This document shows positions 25,714 through 32,529 of a DNA stretch of 36,043 nt, one piece after another. A program made the translations under genes and the position numbers. Under the pieces are notes generated by a model. The model saw nothing but the letters and a program-made list of their open reading frames with translations. It was not told where the DNA came from and searched no databases. The stretch spans positions 1 to 36,043 of the forward strand of contig WFNB01000081.1 of the NCBI GenBank assembly GCA_015488755.1, given 5' to 3'. Position 1 is the first letter of the stretch, and the number at the start of each line of letters is the position of its first letter. Source of the DNA: Gammaproteobacteria bacterium. Its GTDB lineage: Bacteria > Pseudomonadota > Gammaproteobacteria > GRL18.

Positions 25714-25905
25714 ATGTTAATTTTAAGCGAAGTGTTAATTCAGAATCATCAATTAGAATCTTATTCTGACCTCATTGACTTGATTCAAAAAAAAGCAGTT
25801 GAAGGTGAAATGTTTTTTGATATCGATATCAAACCCCCATTCCCTGATACCCCTGATGAATGGGAAACCGATCTAGAAGCAAAATTTACCAGCCCTCTTG
25901 AATAA
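25714..25905 (+). CDS. Small acidic hypothetical protein upstream of the Cas6-like gene
   Basis: 63 residues from MLILSEVLIQN. In-frame ATGs exist at 25636 and 25696, but the 25636 codon lies on the predicted -10 hexamer and the residues it would add look unconstrained. The 25714 start has only a weak AGAG upstream, so this start is provisional. The protein has an N-terminal beta/helix half and an acidic C-terminus with a Pro/Asp run (KPPFPDTPDEWETDLEAKF). No family recognised. Being 121 nt upstream of the Cas6-like gene on the same strand, it may be its partner. Confidence 0.6.
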   Translation: MLILSEVLIQNHQLESYSDLIDLIQKKAVEGEMFFDIDIKPPFPDTPDEWETDLEAKFTSPLE

Positions 25906-26026
25906 CAAAAATTGGTACCAATGATTTTAAAGTACTTTATTGTGTTATTTAAAACCATTTGCAGCAATTTTTTTGGCTGTGGCACTTCTAAATAATAAAC
26001 TATAAGCAAACAAGAGCCTTCTTACT

Positions 26027-26713
26027 ATGTTTTGGAATGAAGAGGAAAATTTAGATAATTTTCAAGCACCACAAAATGTCATTGATTTATCATTTAAAAT
26101 TTCTTGCCAACAAATTAAACTCGACCATGCATGGTCTTTAACTGATGCGATAAGTGATTTAGTTCCTTGGATTAAGGATGAGCCACAACTTGCAATCCAT
26201 CATATTTATATTCCTCAAGCAGGAAATGGTTGGGAACGTGCTGATAATTTTCAAGATGAATTAATTCAATTATCCCGCCGAACCCGTCTTAAAATTCGAG
26301 TGCCAAATAAAAAAATAACACAATTACAAGCAATCACAGGGGAAACCATTACGGTTGATGGCAATAGGTTAACCTTTGGACAATCTGAAACTCACTTGCT
26401 CAGTACAATGACAACAATTATCGCTCGACATGTACACATCCCAGAAACCGATGATGATGAAGACCTTTTTTTAAGGATTGCTCAAAAACAAATTAATGCC
26501 TTAGGGATACAAGTCAGAAAAATGCTCTGTGGCAAATCACATCAACTAAAAACGACATCGGGTATTATTAAAACACGTAGTCTAATGATTGCTGATATTT
26601 CACCAGATGAATCCATTTTATTACAAGAAAAAGGTATCGGGGACTATTATCGTTATGGTTGTGGCATTTTTATCCCTCAAAAAGGAATTACTGCCGTTAA
26701 TAGTTCAGATTAA
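26027..26713 (+). CDS. Solo Cas6/Cmx6-like RAMP-fold protein
   Basis: 228 residues. The closest family I know is the Cmx6-type Cas6 (type I-MYXAN) of CRISPR systems: an N-terminal VIDLSFKISCQQIKLDHAW strand-helix, NGWERADNF, SRRTRLKIRVP, then CGKSH-QLKTTSG and the C-terminal glycine-rich loop GIGDYYRYGCGIFIPQKG (about 203-220) that binds RNA in Cas6 proteins. Cas6 enzymes cleave CRISPR repeat RNA, but no CRISPR array or other cas gene is visible here. Candidate catalytic histidines (34, 58, 59, 172) cannot be ranked without a structure. It lies between the dsr operon and dsrN/dsrR, followed immediately by a hairpin-rich repeat element. The role here is unknown. Confidence 0.7.
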   Translation: MFWNEEENLDNFQAPQNVIDLSFKISCQQIKLDHAWSLTDAISDLVPWIKDEPQLAIHHIYIPQAGNGWERADNFQDELIQLSRRTRLKIRVPNKKITQLQAITGETITVDGNRLTFGQSETHLLSTMTTIIARHVHIPETDDDEDLFLRIAQKQINALGIQVRKMLCGKSHQLKTTSGIIKTRSLMIADISPDESILLQEKGIGDYYRYGCGIFIPQKGITAVNSSD

Positions 26714-26727
26714 CTAATTAATTTGTA

Positions 26728-26883
26728 TTCATAGGTAGGTACTTAAGCACTTCTGAGGCAGGATAACTCTGTATTTACTACGCAAGACGCCGTAAATCCA
26801 TCCCTGGAGGCTTTATTGCCACATCCATGTGGCAAAAACTTCCTCCGTAAACACAGAGTTATCTTTAAGTACCTACTCATGAA
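26728..26883 (+). mobile_element. MITE-like palindromic element, copy 2 (complete, with apparent target duplication)
   Basis: About 156 bp. The ends form imperfect terminal inverted repeats beginning TTCAT with a perfect core GTAGGTACTTAA (26735-26746) versus TTAAGTACCTAC (26865-26876). TTTGTA (26722-26727 and 26884-26889), part of a repeated AATTTGTATT, flanks both ends as a likely target-site duplication. The core 26765-26876 is 110/112 identical to the inverse of 3135-3246. Inside is the hairpin TTGCCACAT-CC-ATGTGGCAA (26816-26835). No coding capacity, so it would have been moved by a transposase acting in trans. It directly follows the Cas6-like gene. 26890-27081 is plain AT-rich DNA with the promoter of the next gene somewhere in it. 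Confidence 0.8.
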
Positions 26884-27081
26884 TTTGTATTAAAAATATC
26901 AATTGGTTAATTTTAATACCTTAGTAATCCAAATAAATTCTATCTCTTATTGGGGGTGTATTTTATTTGTAACTCATATATTATCGGTTATCTTAAAACA
27001 TCATATAATATATAAAATTAATCTTATAAACTAATTGCACTATTTATTTGTTTATATCTTATTTATTACGGAGTAAATTCA

Positions 27082-27420
27082 ATGCCTATTACTTTTGATG
27101 GTAAAGAAATAGAAACAACCGCTAATGGATATCTTACTGATATTAGCGATTGGAGTGAAGGTCTCGCAAAGCAGATGGCTGCTGAGGAAGACATTGAGCT
27201 AACAGACAAACACTGGGATCTCATTAATTTTTTACGCGATCAGTTTCTAAATAATGGTGGTAAGAACCCTAATACTCGTGCTCTAATTAAAGAAATGAGT
27301 GCGACTTGGGGTGAAAAAATAGGTTCAAAAGATCTTTATAATCTTTTCCCGAAAGATCCAAGTAAACAAGGCGGTCGCATTTCAGGTTTACCAGAAAGTA
27401 AACGAAAGGGTGGCTACTAA
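27082..27420 (+). CDS. rspA: Cysteine-less DsrC paralogue (RspA type)
   Basis: 112 residues, clearly DsrC/TusE fold: compare DsrC DDHWDIINFLRE with DKHWDLINFLRD here, and KYLYELFP with KDLYNLFP. It contains no cysteine at all: the positions of DsrC Cys99 and Cys110 are Gly98 and the GGY terminus. It cannot carry sulfur in the DsrC manner. Cys-less homologues have been called RspA and are proposed to be regulatory, some through DNA binding. GGAG precedes the ATG. It is surrounded by dsr-associated genes and has its own long leader, suggesting separate control. Confidence 0.92.
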   Translation: MPITFDGKEIETTANGYLTDISDWSEGLAKQMAAEEDIELTDKHWDLINFLRDQFLNNGGKNPNTRALIKEMSATWGEKIGSKDLYNLFPKDPSKQGGRISGLPESKRKGGY

Positions 27421-27499
27421 CCCACTTACAATTTAGATAACCTGTTGTTTTTGTAGTAACTAACATGGTATCAGGGAAATCTAGAAAATAAATCTAATG

Positions 27500-27524
27500 A
27501 TGGGTAAGGTGCTACACTACCCAT
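27500..27524. repeat. Inverted repeat of TACCCAT heptamers downstream of the DsrC paralogue
   Basis: ATGGGTA (27500-27506) and TACCCAT (27518-27524), extendable by an inner GTG/CAC pairing. No T-tract follows, so it is not an evident terminator. It could be an mRNA hairpin or a dyad operator for the gene at 27617. The heptamer also fits a NarL-type half-site. Confidence 0.4.
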
Positions 27525-27616
27525 TGTAGGTATAGTATATAAGAATATACTCAGATATATTATGTCAAAATTGTTAGCTTATAGCGCCGATTCAGTCGGT
27601 TTATTGGAGATATTAA

Positions 27617-27826
27617 ATGAGCACTAAAGCAGAACTGATTCAAGAATTACTTGAAATGCAAAGAAATTTTATTAAATATGAACATGAAAATGGCATGCAT
27701 CCCGATGATTATTATAATCCAGGTGCAGGACATGAACTAGAAAACTATAAAACTGACTTCATGGATAAAGCAGTTCAAGTTTTAGATATGGCTCACGAAG
27801 AAAAAGATTCTGCTTGGAAACGTTAA
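27617..27826 (+). CDS. Small hypothetical protein in the dsr region
   Basis: 69 residues beginning MSTKAELIQELLEMQRNFI. Two helical segments flank a central GMHPDDYYNPGAGHELENYK block; the composition is acidic and there are no cysteines. GGAG lies 9 nt before the ATG, and a good terminator follows, so it is a self-contained gene. Family and function not recognised. Its position between the DsrC paralogue and dsrN suggests a sulfur-oxidation link only by association. Confidence 0.75.
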   Translation: MSTKAELIQELLEMQRNFIKYEHENGMHPDDYYNPGAGHELENYKTDFMDKAVQVLDMAHEEKDSAWKR

Positions 27827-27863
27827 GCGTCTCTTGAATTTAGAAGTATGAATCATAGCGATG

Positions 27864-27890
27864 AAAGGTCACTTAATGTGGCCTTTTTTT
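27864..27890 (+). terminator. Rho-independent terminator
   Basis: AAAGGTCAC, loop TTAAT, GTGGCCTTT with a following run of Ts. One G-T pair in the stem. It ends the 69-residue gene and insulates dsrN. Confidence 0.85.
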
Positions 27891-27953
27891 ATGCCTTAAG
27901 CATTTATAGTCAAACAACTTGAAAAAAACTATCCAGCCCCTATCTTCTATACT

Positions 27954-29387
27954 ATGTCAATTCCACCAACACCATTATTTATATCTGCGGCTCATAAATC
28001 TTCAGGTAAAACCACCATTACCATTGGACTTTTATCTGCTTTTAAAAATAAAGGCTTTAATGTTCAACCCTTCAAAAAAGGTCCTGATTATATAGACCCA
28101 TTATGGCATGGCAATGCAGCCGGCAATCCTTGCTACACATTAGACTTTAACACCATGACACAAAAGGAAATATTACAATTAGTCTCCCAAAAATTAACTT
28201 CGTGTGATATTTCTTTAGTAGAGGGTAATAAAGGTCTCTATGATGGTCTGGATCTCGATGGTAGTAATAGCAATGCTGCCATAGCAAAACTCATTAATGC
28301 ACCCGTTATTCTGGTACTTGATACTAGGGGTATGACCAGAGGCATTGCCCCTCTAATTTTAGGTTATCAAGCCTTTGATCCTAAAATCAACATTACCGGC
28401 GTTATATTAAACCAGTTAGGTGGTTCTCGGCACGAAAGCAAATTACGCTCAGTTATTGAGCACTATACAGACATCTCTGTATTAGGTGCTGTGCATAAAG
28501 ATAAGCATCTTGAAATTGTTGAACGTCATTTGGGGCTTATGCCTAGTAATGAAGATGGTGAAGCACAAAAGAAAATTACCGATATAGGTAAAATTATATC
28601 ATCCCAAGTTGATCTGGATAAAATTATTAAGATCAGCCATGCAGATTCACCTTCTTATAAAATAAGCCCTATTATTAAGCATTCTAATAAAAAGAAAAAT
28701 GAGCATCCATTACGACTTGCCTATATTAATGACAGTGCTTTTGGCTTTTATTATCCTGGAGATTTAGAAGCATTAGAAGCAGCTGGTGCTGAACTGATTG
28801 AAGTCAATTCTCTTATAGATAAGCAGTTACCCCATGATATAGATGGCTTATTTATAGGGGGTGGTTTTCCTGAAGAGCATTTAGAAAAATTAAACCAGAA
28901 CCACTCTTTTCGCCAGTCAATCTACCAAGCCATTGAAAATGGCTTACCTACTTATGCTGAATGTGGTGGCTTGATGTATTTATGCAGAAATATCATCAGT
29001 AAAGGACAACAGCTTAATATGGTGGGGATTATCCCCGCAGATGCAAAAATGGAAGAAGTCCCCCAAGGTCGTGGTCTCATACGTTTTAGTGAAACCCACT
29101 TAATGCCTTGGCCCAATGTGTCCCAAAATACAAGTAATACCATAGAAGGAATTGTGGATAGCAGTATTTCAGCTCATGAATTTCATTATTCCCATTTAAT
29201 CAATATTAGCAAACCACTCAACTATGCCTATGATATACACCGTGGTAGCGGCGTTGATGGTCAACATGATGGTATTGTATATAAAAACCTTTTAGCTTGT
29301 TATGCTCATTTACAAGATACAGAACAAAACCACTGGGCAAAACGATTTATTCAATTTATCCAGAAAATAAAAACGGAATCCTCTTAA
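27954..29387 (+). CDS. dsrN: DsrN / cobyrinic acid a,c-diamide synthase (CobB) family
   Basis: 477 residues. The N-terminal ATPase has a P-loop AAHKSSGKTT and KKGPDYIDPLWH. The C-terminal class I glutamine amidotransferase domain has IGGGFPEEH and the cysteine nucleophile in YAECGGLMY, with HEFHYSH near the end. In dsr clusters this homologue is named DsrN and is thought to amidate siroheme for DsrAB. A vitamin B12 role cannot be excluded from sequence alone, but adjacency to dsrR and the dsr operon favours DsrN. The ribosome-binding site is weak. It probably forms a unit with dsrR, 96 nt downstream. Confidence 0.92.
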   Translation: MSIPPTPLFISAAHKSSGKTTITIGLLSAFKNKGFNVQPFKKGPDYIDPLWHGNAAGNPCYTLDFNTMTQKEILQLVSQKLTSCDISLVEGNKGLYDGLDLDGSNSNAAIAKLINAPVILVLDTRGMTRGIAPLILGYQAFDPKINITGVILNQLGGSRHESKLRSVIEHYTDISVLGAVHKDKHLEIVERHLGLMPSNEDGEAQKKITDIGKIISSQVDLDKIIKISHADSPSYKISPIIKHSNKKKNEHPLRLAYINDSAFGFYYPGDLEALEAAGAELIEVNSLIDKQLPHDIDGLFIGGGFPEEHLEKLNQNHSFRQSIYQAIENGLPTYAECGGLMYLCRNIISKGQQLNMVGIIPADAKMEEVPQGRGLIRFSETHLMPWPNVSQNTSNTIEGIVDSSISAHEFHYSHLINISKPLNYAYDIHRGSGVDGQHDGIVYKNLLACYAHLQDTEQNHWAKRFIQFIQKIKTESS

Positions 29388-29483
29388 ATTTATATTTTTT
29401 AGCTTAACAGTGCCCACAGCCAAAAAAGAGTACAGAAAAACAAGTGCATATCAACAATTTAATAGATAGAAGTGAGATAAACT

Positions 29484-29795
29484 ATGATAAAACTAACAGA
29501 AGATGCTGCCAAAAAAATAGCCAGTCAGATAAGTGCTAGCAATGAAAAGGATCCTTTACGCATTGCAGTCACACAACATAGCAAACATAAGGGTTTCCAA
29601 TACCTAATGGGCTTTGACAAAAAAACTGATAATGATAACCTTTATGACGTGCGGGGAGTCCAAATTATTGTTAATAATGATTTAGCCGATATTATTAACG
29701 GCATGGAGGTTGACTTTGTAGAGGTTGAAGGAGAAGAAAGTCAATTTATTTTCAAAAACCCAAATGATCCTACTTATAAAGCACCCACTGAATAA
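29484..29795 (+). CDS. dsrR: DsrR, IscA-like protein without cluster-binding cysteines
   Basis: 103 residues with the A-type Fe-S carrier fold (MIKLTEDAAKKIASQI at the start, FQYLMGFD, IIVNNDLADIINGMEVDFVE). The three cysteines that bind clusters in IscA are absent, and no cysteine occurs anywhere, which is the known hallmark of DsrR. In Allochromatium DsrR is needed for efficient sulfur oxidation, with a post-transcriptional effect proposed. It follows dsrN as in the Allochromatium cluster and has a GTGAG site before the ATG. Confidence 0.93.
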   Translation: MIKLTEDAAKKIASQISASNEKDPLRIAVTQHSKHKGFQYLMGFDKKTDNDNLYDVRGVQIIVNNDLADIINGMEVDFVEVEGEESQFIFKNPNDPTYKAPTE

Positions 29796-29809
29796 GAGTT
29801 AATTCTATA

Positions 29810-29842
29810 GTCATCAATTTATCCCCTAGATAAATTGATGAC
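29810..29842. repeat. Perfect 14-bp inverted repeat after dsrR
   Basis: GTCATCAATTTATC (29810-29823), loop CCCTA, GATAAATTGATGAC (29829-29842). It begins 14 nt after the dsrR stop and lies 47 nt before the sensor-kinase start. There is no U-tract, so rather than a standard terminator it may be a 3'-end stabiliser or an operator for the kinase gene. Confidence 0.6.
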
Positions 29843-29888
29843 ACACAAAGCAAGTCTGCATTAAGCTTGCACAAATAAAGTCATTATT

Positions 29889-31547
29889 ATGCCTCTTGAA
29901 CAAATAAGAAGAATATCAGGTAACTCTAAGGATCCAAGCAAAGAACCTATTCGCTTGAAATACAGTCGATTATTTCTTCCTCTTATTACCTTAGGTATTA
30001 TTCTTATCACTATTTCAGGACTTAATTTTCTAGCTCTAAATCACATGATCATCAGCCATAACTTACTATTATGGTTAAATTTCCTTTTCTTATTTCTCGG
30101 CCTATTTTTTATTTTACGCATTTCTTTTTTAATTCGTCACGATCTAGTCACCCCTTTTATTCATTTAAGAAATTGGGCATTGCAAATGAAGAAGAAGGAT
30201 TATAGTGCCCGTTTACCTATGCCAAAAAGTGGTGAATTCTCAAAATTAGCCATTGATATCAATTCTTTAAGTGATAAATTGCAAAGTCTATCCGCTGAAT
30301 TTCAACACGAGGTAGATAAACAGACACACAAAGTTGAAGAAAAAAATCATTCCTTAAACATTCTTTATGAGGTAGCAACCTCAATGAACCGCTCCAAAGA
30401 TTTGGATGATTTATTGTCTCAATTTCTCAAAATGCTTATTAATGTTACCAATGCTAAAGCTGGCACAGTGCGCTTACGCACTGAAGATGATCAATTAAAA
30501 ATGGTGGCCTCGATTGGTCTTAATGAAGACTTTATCCGAGAAGAACATTATGTTCCCATACAACGTTGCCTCTGCGGTACATCATTAACCCAAGGCTCTG
30601 TTGAGTGTGGCATATCCATTAAAAATTGTAGCAAACTATCAGGAACAGAACTTTTCTCCGGTAATGACGCCGAAATTATTGCTGTTCCCTTAGAACACCA
30701 AGGTGTACATTTAGGCATTTATAATTTATTTATTGATAAGCCCAATGTCTACATGAGTGAAGATTTATCTGAATTATTAACCAGTATTGGCAAACATTTG
30801 GGCATGGCAATAGAAAAAACTCGCTTAGATAAAGACTCACGGCATCACTCTATTATGAAAGAGCGAACATTACTTGCCCATGAATTGCATGATTCATTAG
30901 CCCAAACCTTAGCAAGCTTACGCTTTCAGGTCAGTATTTTAGAAGAAAATATCTTAGAAAATATTCCTGTTAAGCGTGATGAAGTCACTCGCCTTCATGA
31001 AAGTATTGATGAAGCATATCGAGAGGTTCGAGGTCTTATTACACACTTTAGAGCACCTATGAATAAGCGAGGCTTAATTCCATCATTAGAACAATTAATT
31101 GCTAACTTTCAATCCAATTGTGACATCCCTATTTTTTTTCAGAATGAGTGGGCAATGGAGCTTAAATCAGAACAAGAATTTCAAATTGTTCGCATTGTTC
31201 AAGAGTCTCTTGCTAATGTTAGAAAGCACAGTCAGGCACGTACTGTCCGGATCCTTGCTCGCAGCCCAAAAAATACTGTAGATGACTCCCAAAAGCAACA
31301 ATGTGAGATTCTTATTGAAGACGATGGTGTTGGTATGAAAACGCCCAATCTAACAAATAGTTTAGGAGAGCACATTGGAATCAGTGTCATGGAAGAGCGG
31401 GCACGGCGCATTGGAGGAACCATTTCAATTGAAACCGAAGCTGGTGAGGGGACTCAAATTCTGTTAACATTTCCTTCCCAGACTGTAATTGAAAAGTCAG
31501 TTAAATTTTTCCCTGAATTAATCAACTTAAATCATGCGGAAAAATAA
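29889..31547 (+). CDS. NarX-type membrane sensor histidine kinase with cysteine-bearing GAF domain
   Basis: 552 residues. Two membrane helices (about 27-49 and 57-80) are separated by only about 7 residues, so there is no periplasmic sensing domain of the nitrate-binding NarX/NarQ sort. A HAMP-like segment (about 85-140), coiled coil, GAF domain (about 165-312), HisKA_3 (ERTLLAHELHDSLAQ, phosphoacceptor His334) and HATPase (VQESLANVRKHS, EDDGVGM) follow. The GAF domain holds Cys227, 229, 240 and 247 (RCLCG, VECG, NCSK), a possible redox or metal sensor. It is encoded 93 nt after dsrR and 119 nt before its response regulator. Sensing of redox or sulfur state is inference. Confidence 0.92.
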   Translation: MPLEQIRRISGNSKDPSKEPIRLKYSRLFLPLITLGIILITISGLNFLALNHMIISHNLLLWLNFLFLFLGLFFILRISFLIRHDLVTPFIHLRNWALQMKKKDYSARLPMPKSGEFSKLAIDINSLSDKLQSLSAEFQHEVDKQTHKVEEKNHSLNILYEVATSMNRSKDLDDLLSQFLKMLINVTNAKAGTVRLRTEDDQLKMVASIGLNEDFIREEHYVPIQRCLCGTSLTQGSVECGISIKNCSKLSGTELFSGNDAEIIAVPLEHQGVHLGIYNLFIDKPNVYMSEDLSELLTSIGKHLGMAIEKTRLDKDSRHHSIMKERTLLAHELHDSLAQTLASLRFQVSILEENILENIPVKRDEVTRLHESIDEAYREVRGLITHFRAPMNKRGLIPSLEQLIANFQSNCDIPIFFQNEWAMELKSEQEFQIVRIVQESLANVRKHSQARTVRILARSPKNTVDDSQKQQCEILIEDDGVGMKTPNLTNSLGEHIGISVMEERARRIGGTISIETEAGEGTQILLTFPSQTVIEKSVKFFPELINLNHAEK

Positions 31548-31589
31548 TCTGATGAATAAATCTCTTTGTAAATACAACCATTATTAGAA

Positions 31590-31604
31590 TTAGAGAGTCT
31601 CTAA
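31590..31604. promoter_or_regulatory. 15-bp dyad upstream of the response regulator
   Basis: TTAGAGA-G-TCTCTAA, a perfect palindrome around one central base, 62 bp before the regulator's start codon. Candidate operator, possibly for autoregulation. Confidence 0.4.
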
Positions 31605-31666
31605 GCCAAGACATTTAATCTGAAAATATAACTTAGCACTTTAACTTAACAACGTAGGCAATGCTT

Positions 31667-32317
31667 ATGAAAGTTTTACTCATTGATGATCATACTCTTT
31701 TTCGCGCAGGTCTTCAGGGCTTACTAGAACGCATGGGAATAGAAGTTGTTGCCAGTGCCGGCAGTGGCCAAGAAGGTTTAAAAATCGTCAGTGAAAAGAA
31801 ACCTGATGTTGTTCTTCTTGATATGCGTATGCCAGACATGGATGGTATTGAGGTTCTAAAAAACCTTCGCGAGCAAGGCGAAGAAATGCCTATTGCTATT
31901 TTAACCACTGTCGATGATGAACGTGACTTAATTGAAGCATTGCAATGCGGAGCCCAAGGCTTTTTACTGAAAGGCATGCAACCGGATGAACTTGTTACCG
32001 CCTTACAGGACATTCATAATGGCAAAACCGTTGTTGCCCCTGATCTCACGCCAATTTTAGCTAAAGTTGTTCAAGGCCATGTGCCTCCTGCCCCTGAGCC
32101 TAGTCCTTTTTCTGAGCTTACACCAAGGGAAACTGAAATTCTTTTTCTACTAGCAGAAGGCCAAAGTAACAAAGTTATTGCCCGTAACCTTGATATATCC
32201 GATGGCACAGTAAAATTGCATGTAAAAGCAATATTGAGAAAACTTAATATTCATTCTCGTGTAGAGGCCGCCGTTATGGCAGTGCAACACGGGTTATTAA
32301 AAAAATCAGATTCCTAA
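31667..32317 (+). CDS. NarL/FixJ-family response regulator
   Basis: 216 residues from MKVLLIDDH. An in-frame ATG two codons earlier is only 2 nt after the AGG element, while the later ATG has an 8-nt spacing, so the later one is chosen. The receiver domain has acidic Asp7/Asp8, phosphoacceptor Asp52 (VLLDMRMPD), Thr in ILTTVDD and Lys in LLKGM. The C-terminal LuxR-type helix-turn-helix (LTPRETEILFLLAEGQSNKVIA, DGTVKLHVKAILRKL) binds DNA. Partner of the preceding kinase. Its likely targets include nearby promoters carrying TACYYMT-like heptamers (inference). Confidence 0.95.
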   Translation: MKVLLIDDHTLFRAGLQGLLERMGIEVVASAGSGQEGLKIVSEKKPDVVLLDMRMPDMDGIEVLKNLREQGEEMPIAILTTVDDERDLIEALQCGAQGFLLKGMQPDELVTALQDIHNGKTVVAPDLTPILAKVVQGHVPPAPEPSPFSELTPRETEILFLLAEGQSNKVIARNLDISDGTVKLHVKAILRKLNIHSRVEAAVMAVQHGLLKKSDS

Positions 32318-32428
32318 TAAAAATAGATATTATGGCAATGATAGTTAATCAATTATTAAAAATAACAAAAAAAGAAATTGATAAATCATCCTCTTAGCGT
32401 ATTGAAGCAGTAATACCTCATTAGCTAA

Positions 32429-32442
32429 CTGATAATCATCAA
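32429..32442 (+). promoter_or_regulatory. FNR-type box upstream of glycogen phosphorylase
   Basis: CTGAT-AATC-ATCAA, the same half-sites as the box at 25595-25608 (9/10 to consensus). It is about 88 bp upstream of the glgP start. The best -10 candidate, CATTAT (32468-32473), is about 3 bp off ideal class II spacing. The remaining 32318-32529 is AT-rich with no further structure that I can support. Confidence 0.4.
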
Positions 32443-32529
32443 TCAATGTCTGCTCACTTGATATGGACATTATTCCGCCAGCCCATAATAACTTAATACA
32501 CAAACACCCACTTATTATTGAAGACTCTT

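Noticed and set aside
26027-26883. CRISPR array associated with the Cas6-like gene
   Set aside because: I looked for regularly spaced direct repeats around the gene and elsewhere and saw none. The palindromic element occurs as single dispersed copies without spacers.
27954-29387. Reading dsrN as evidence for a cobalamin biosynthesis locus
   Set aside because: No other cob/cbi gene or cobalamin riboswitch is visible, and dsrR follows directly, which fits the DsrN assignment.
32518-32529. TTG start for glycogen phosphorylase
   Set aside because: The ATG at 32530 is in frame just downstream and is the more plausible start; the added four residues have no support.
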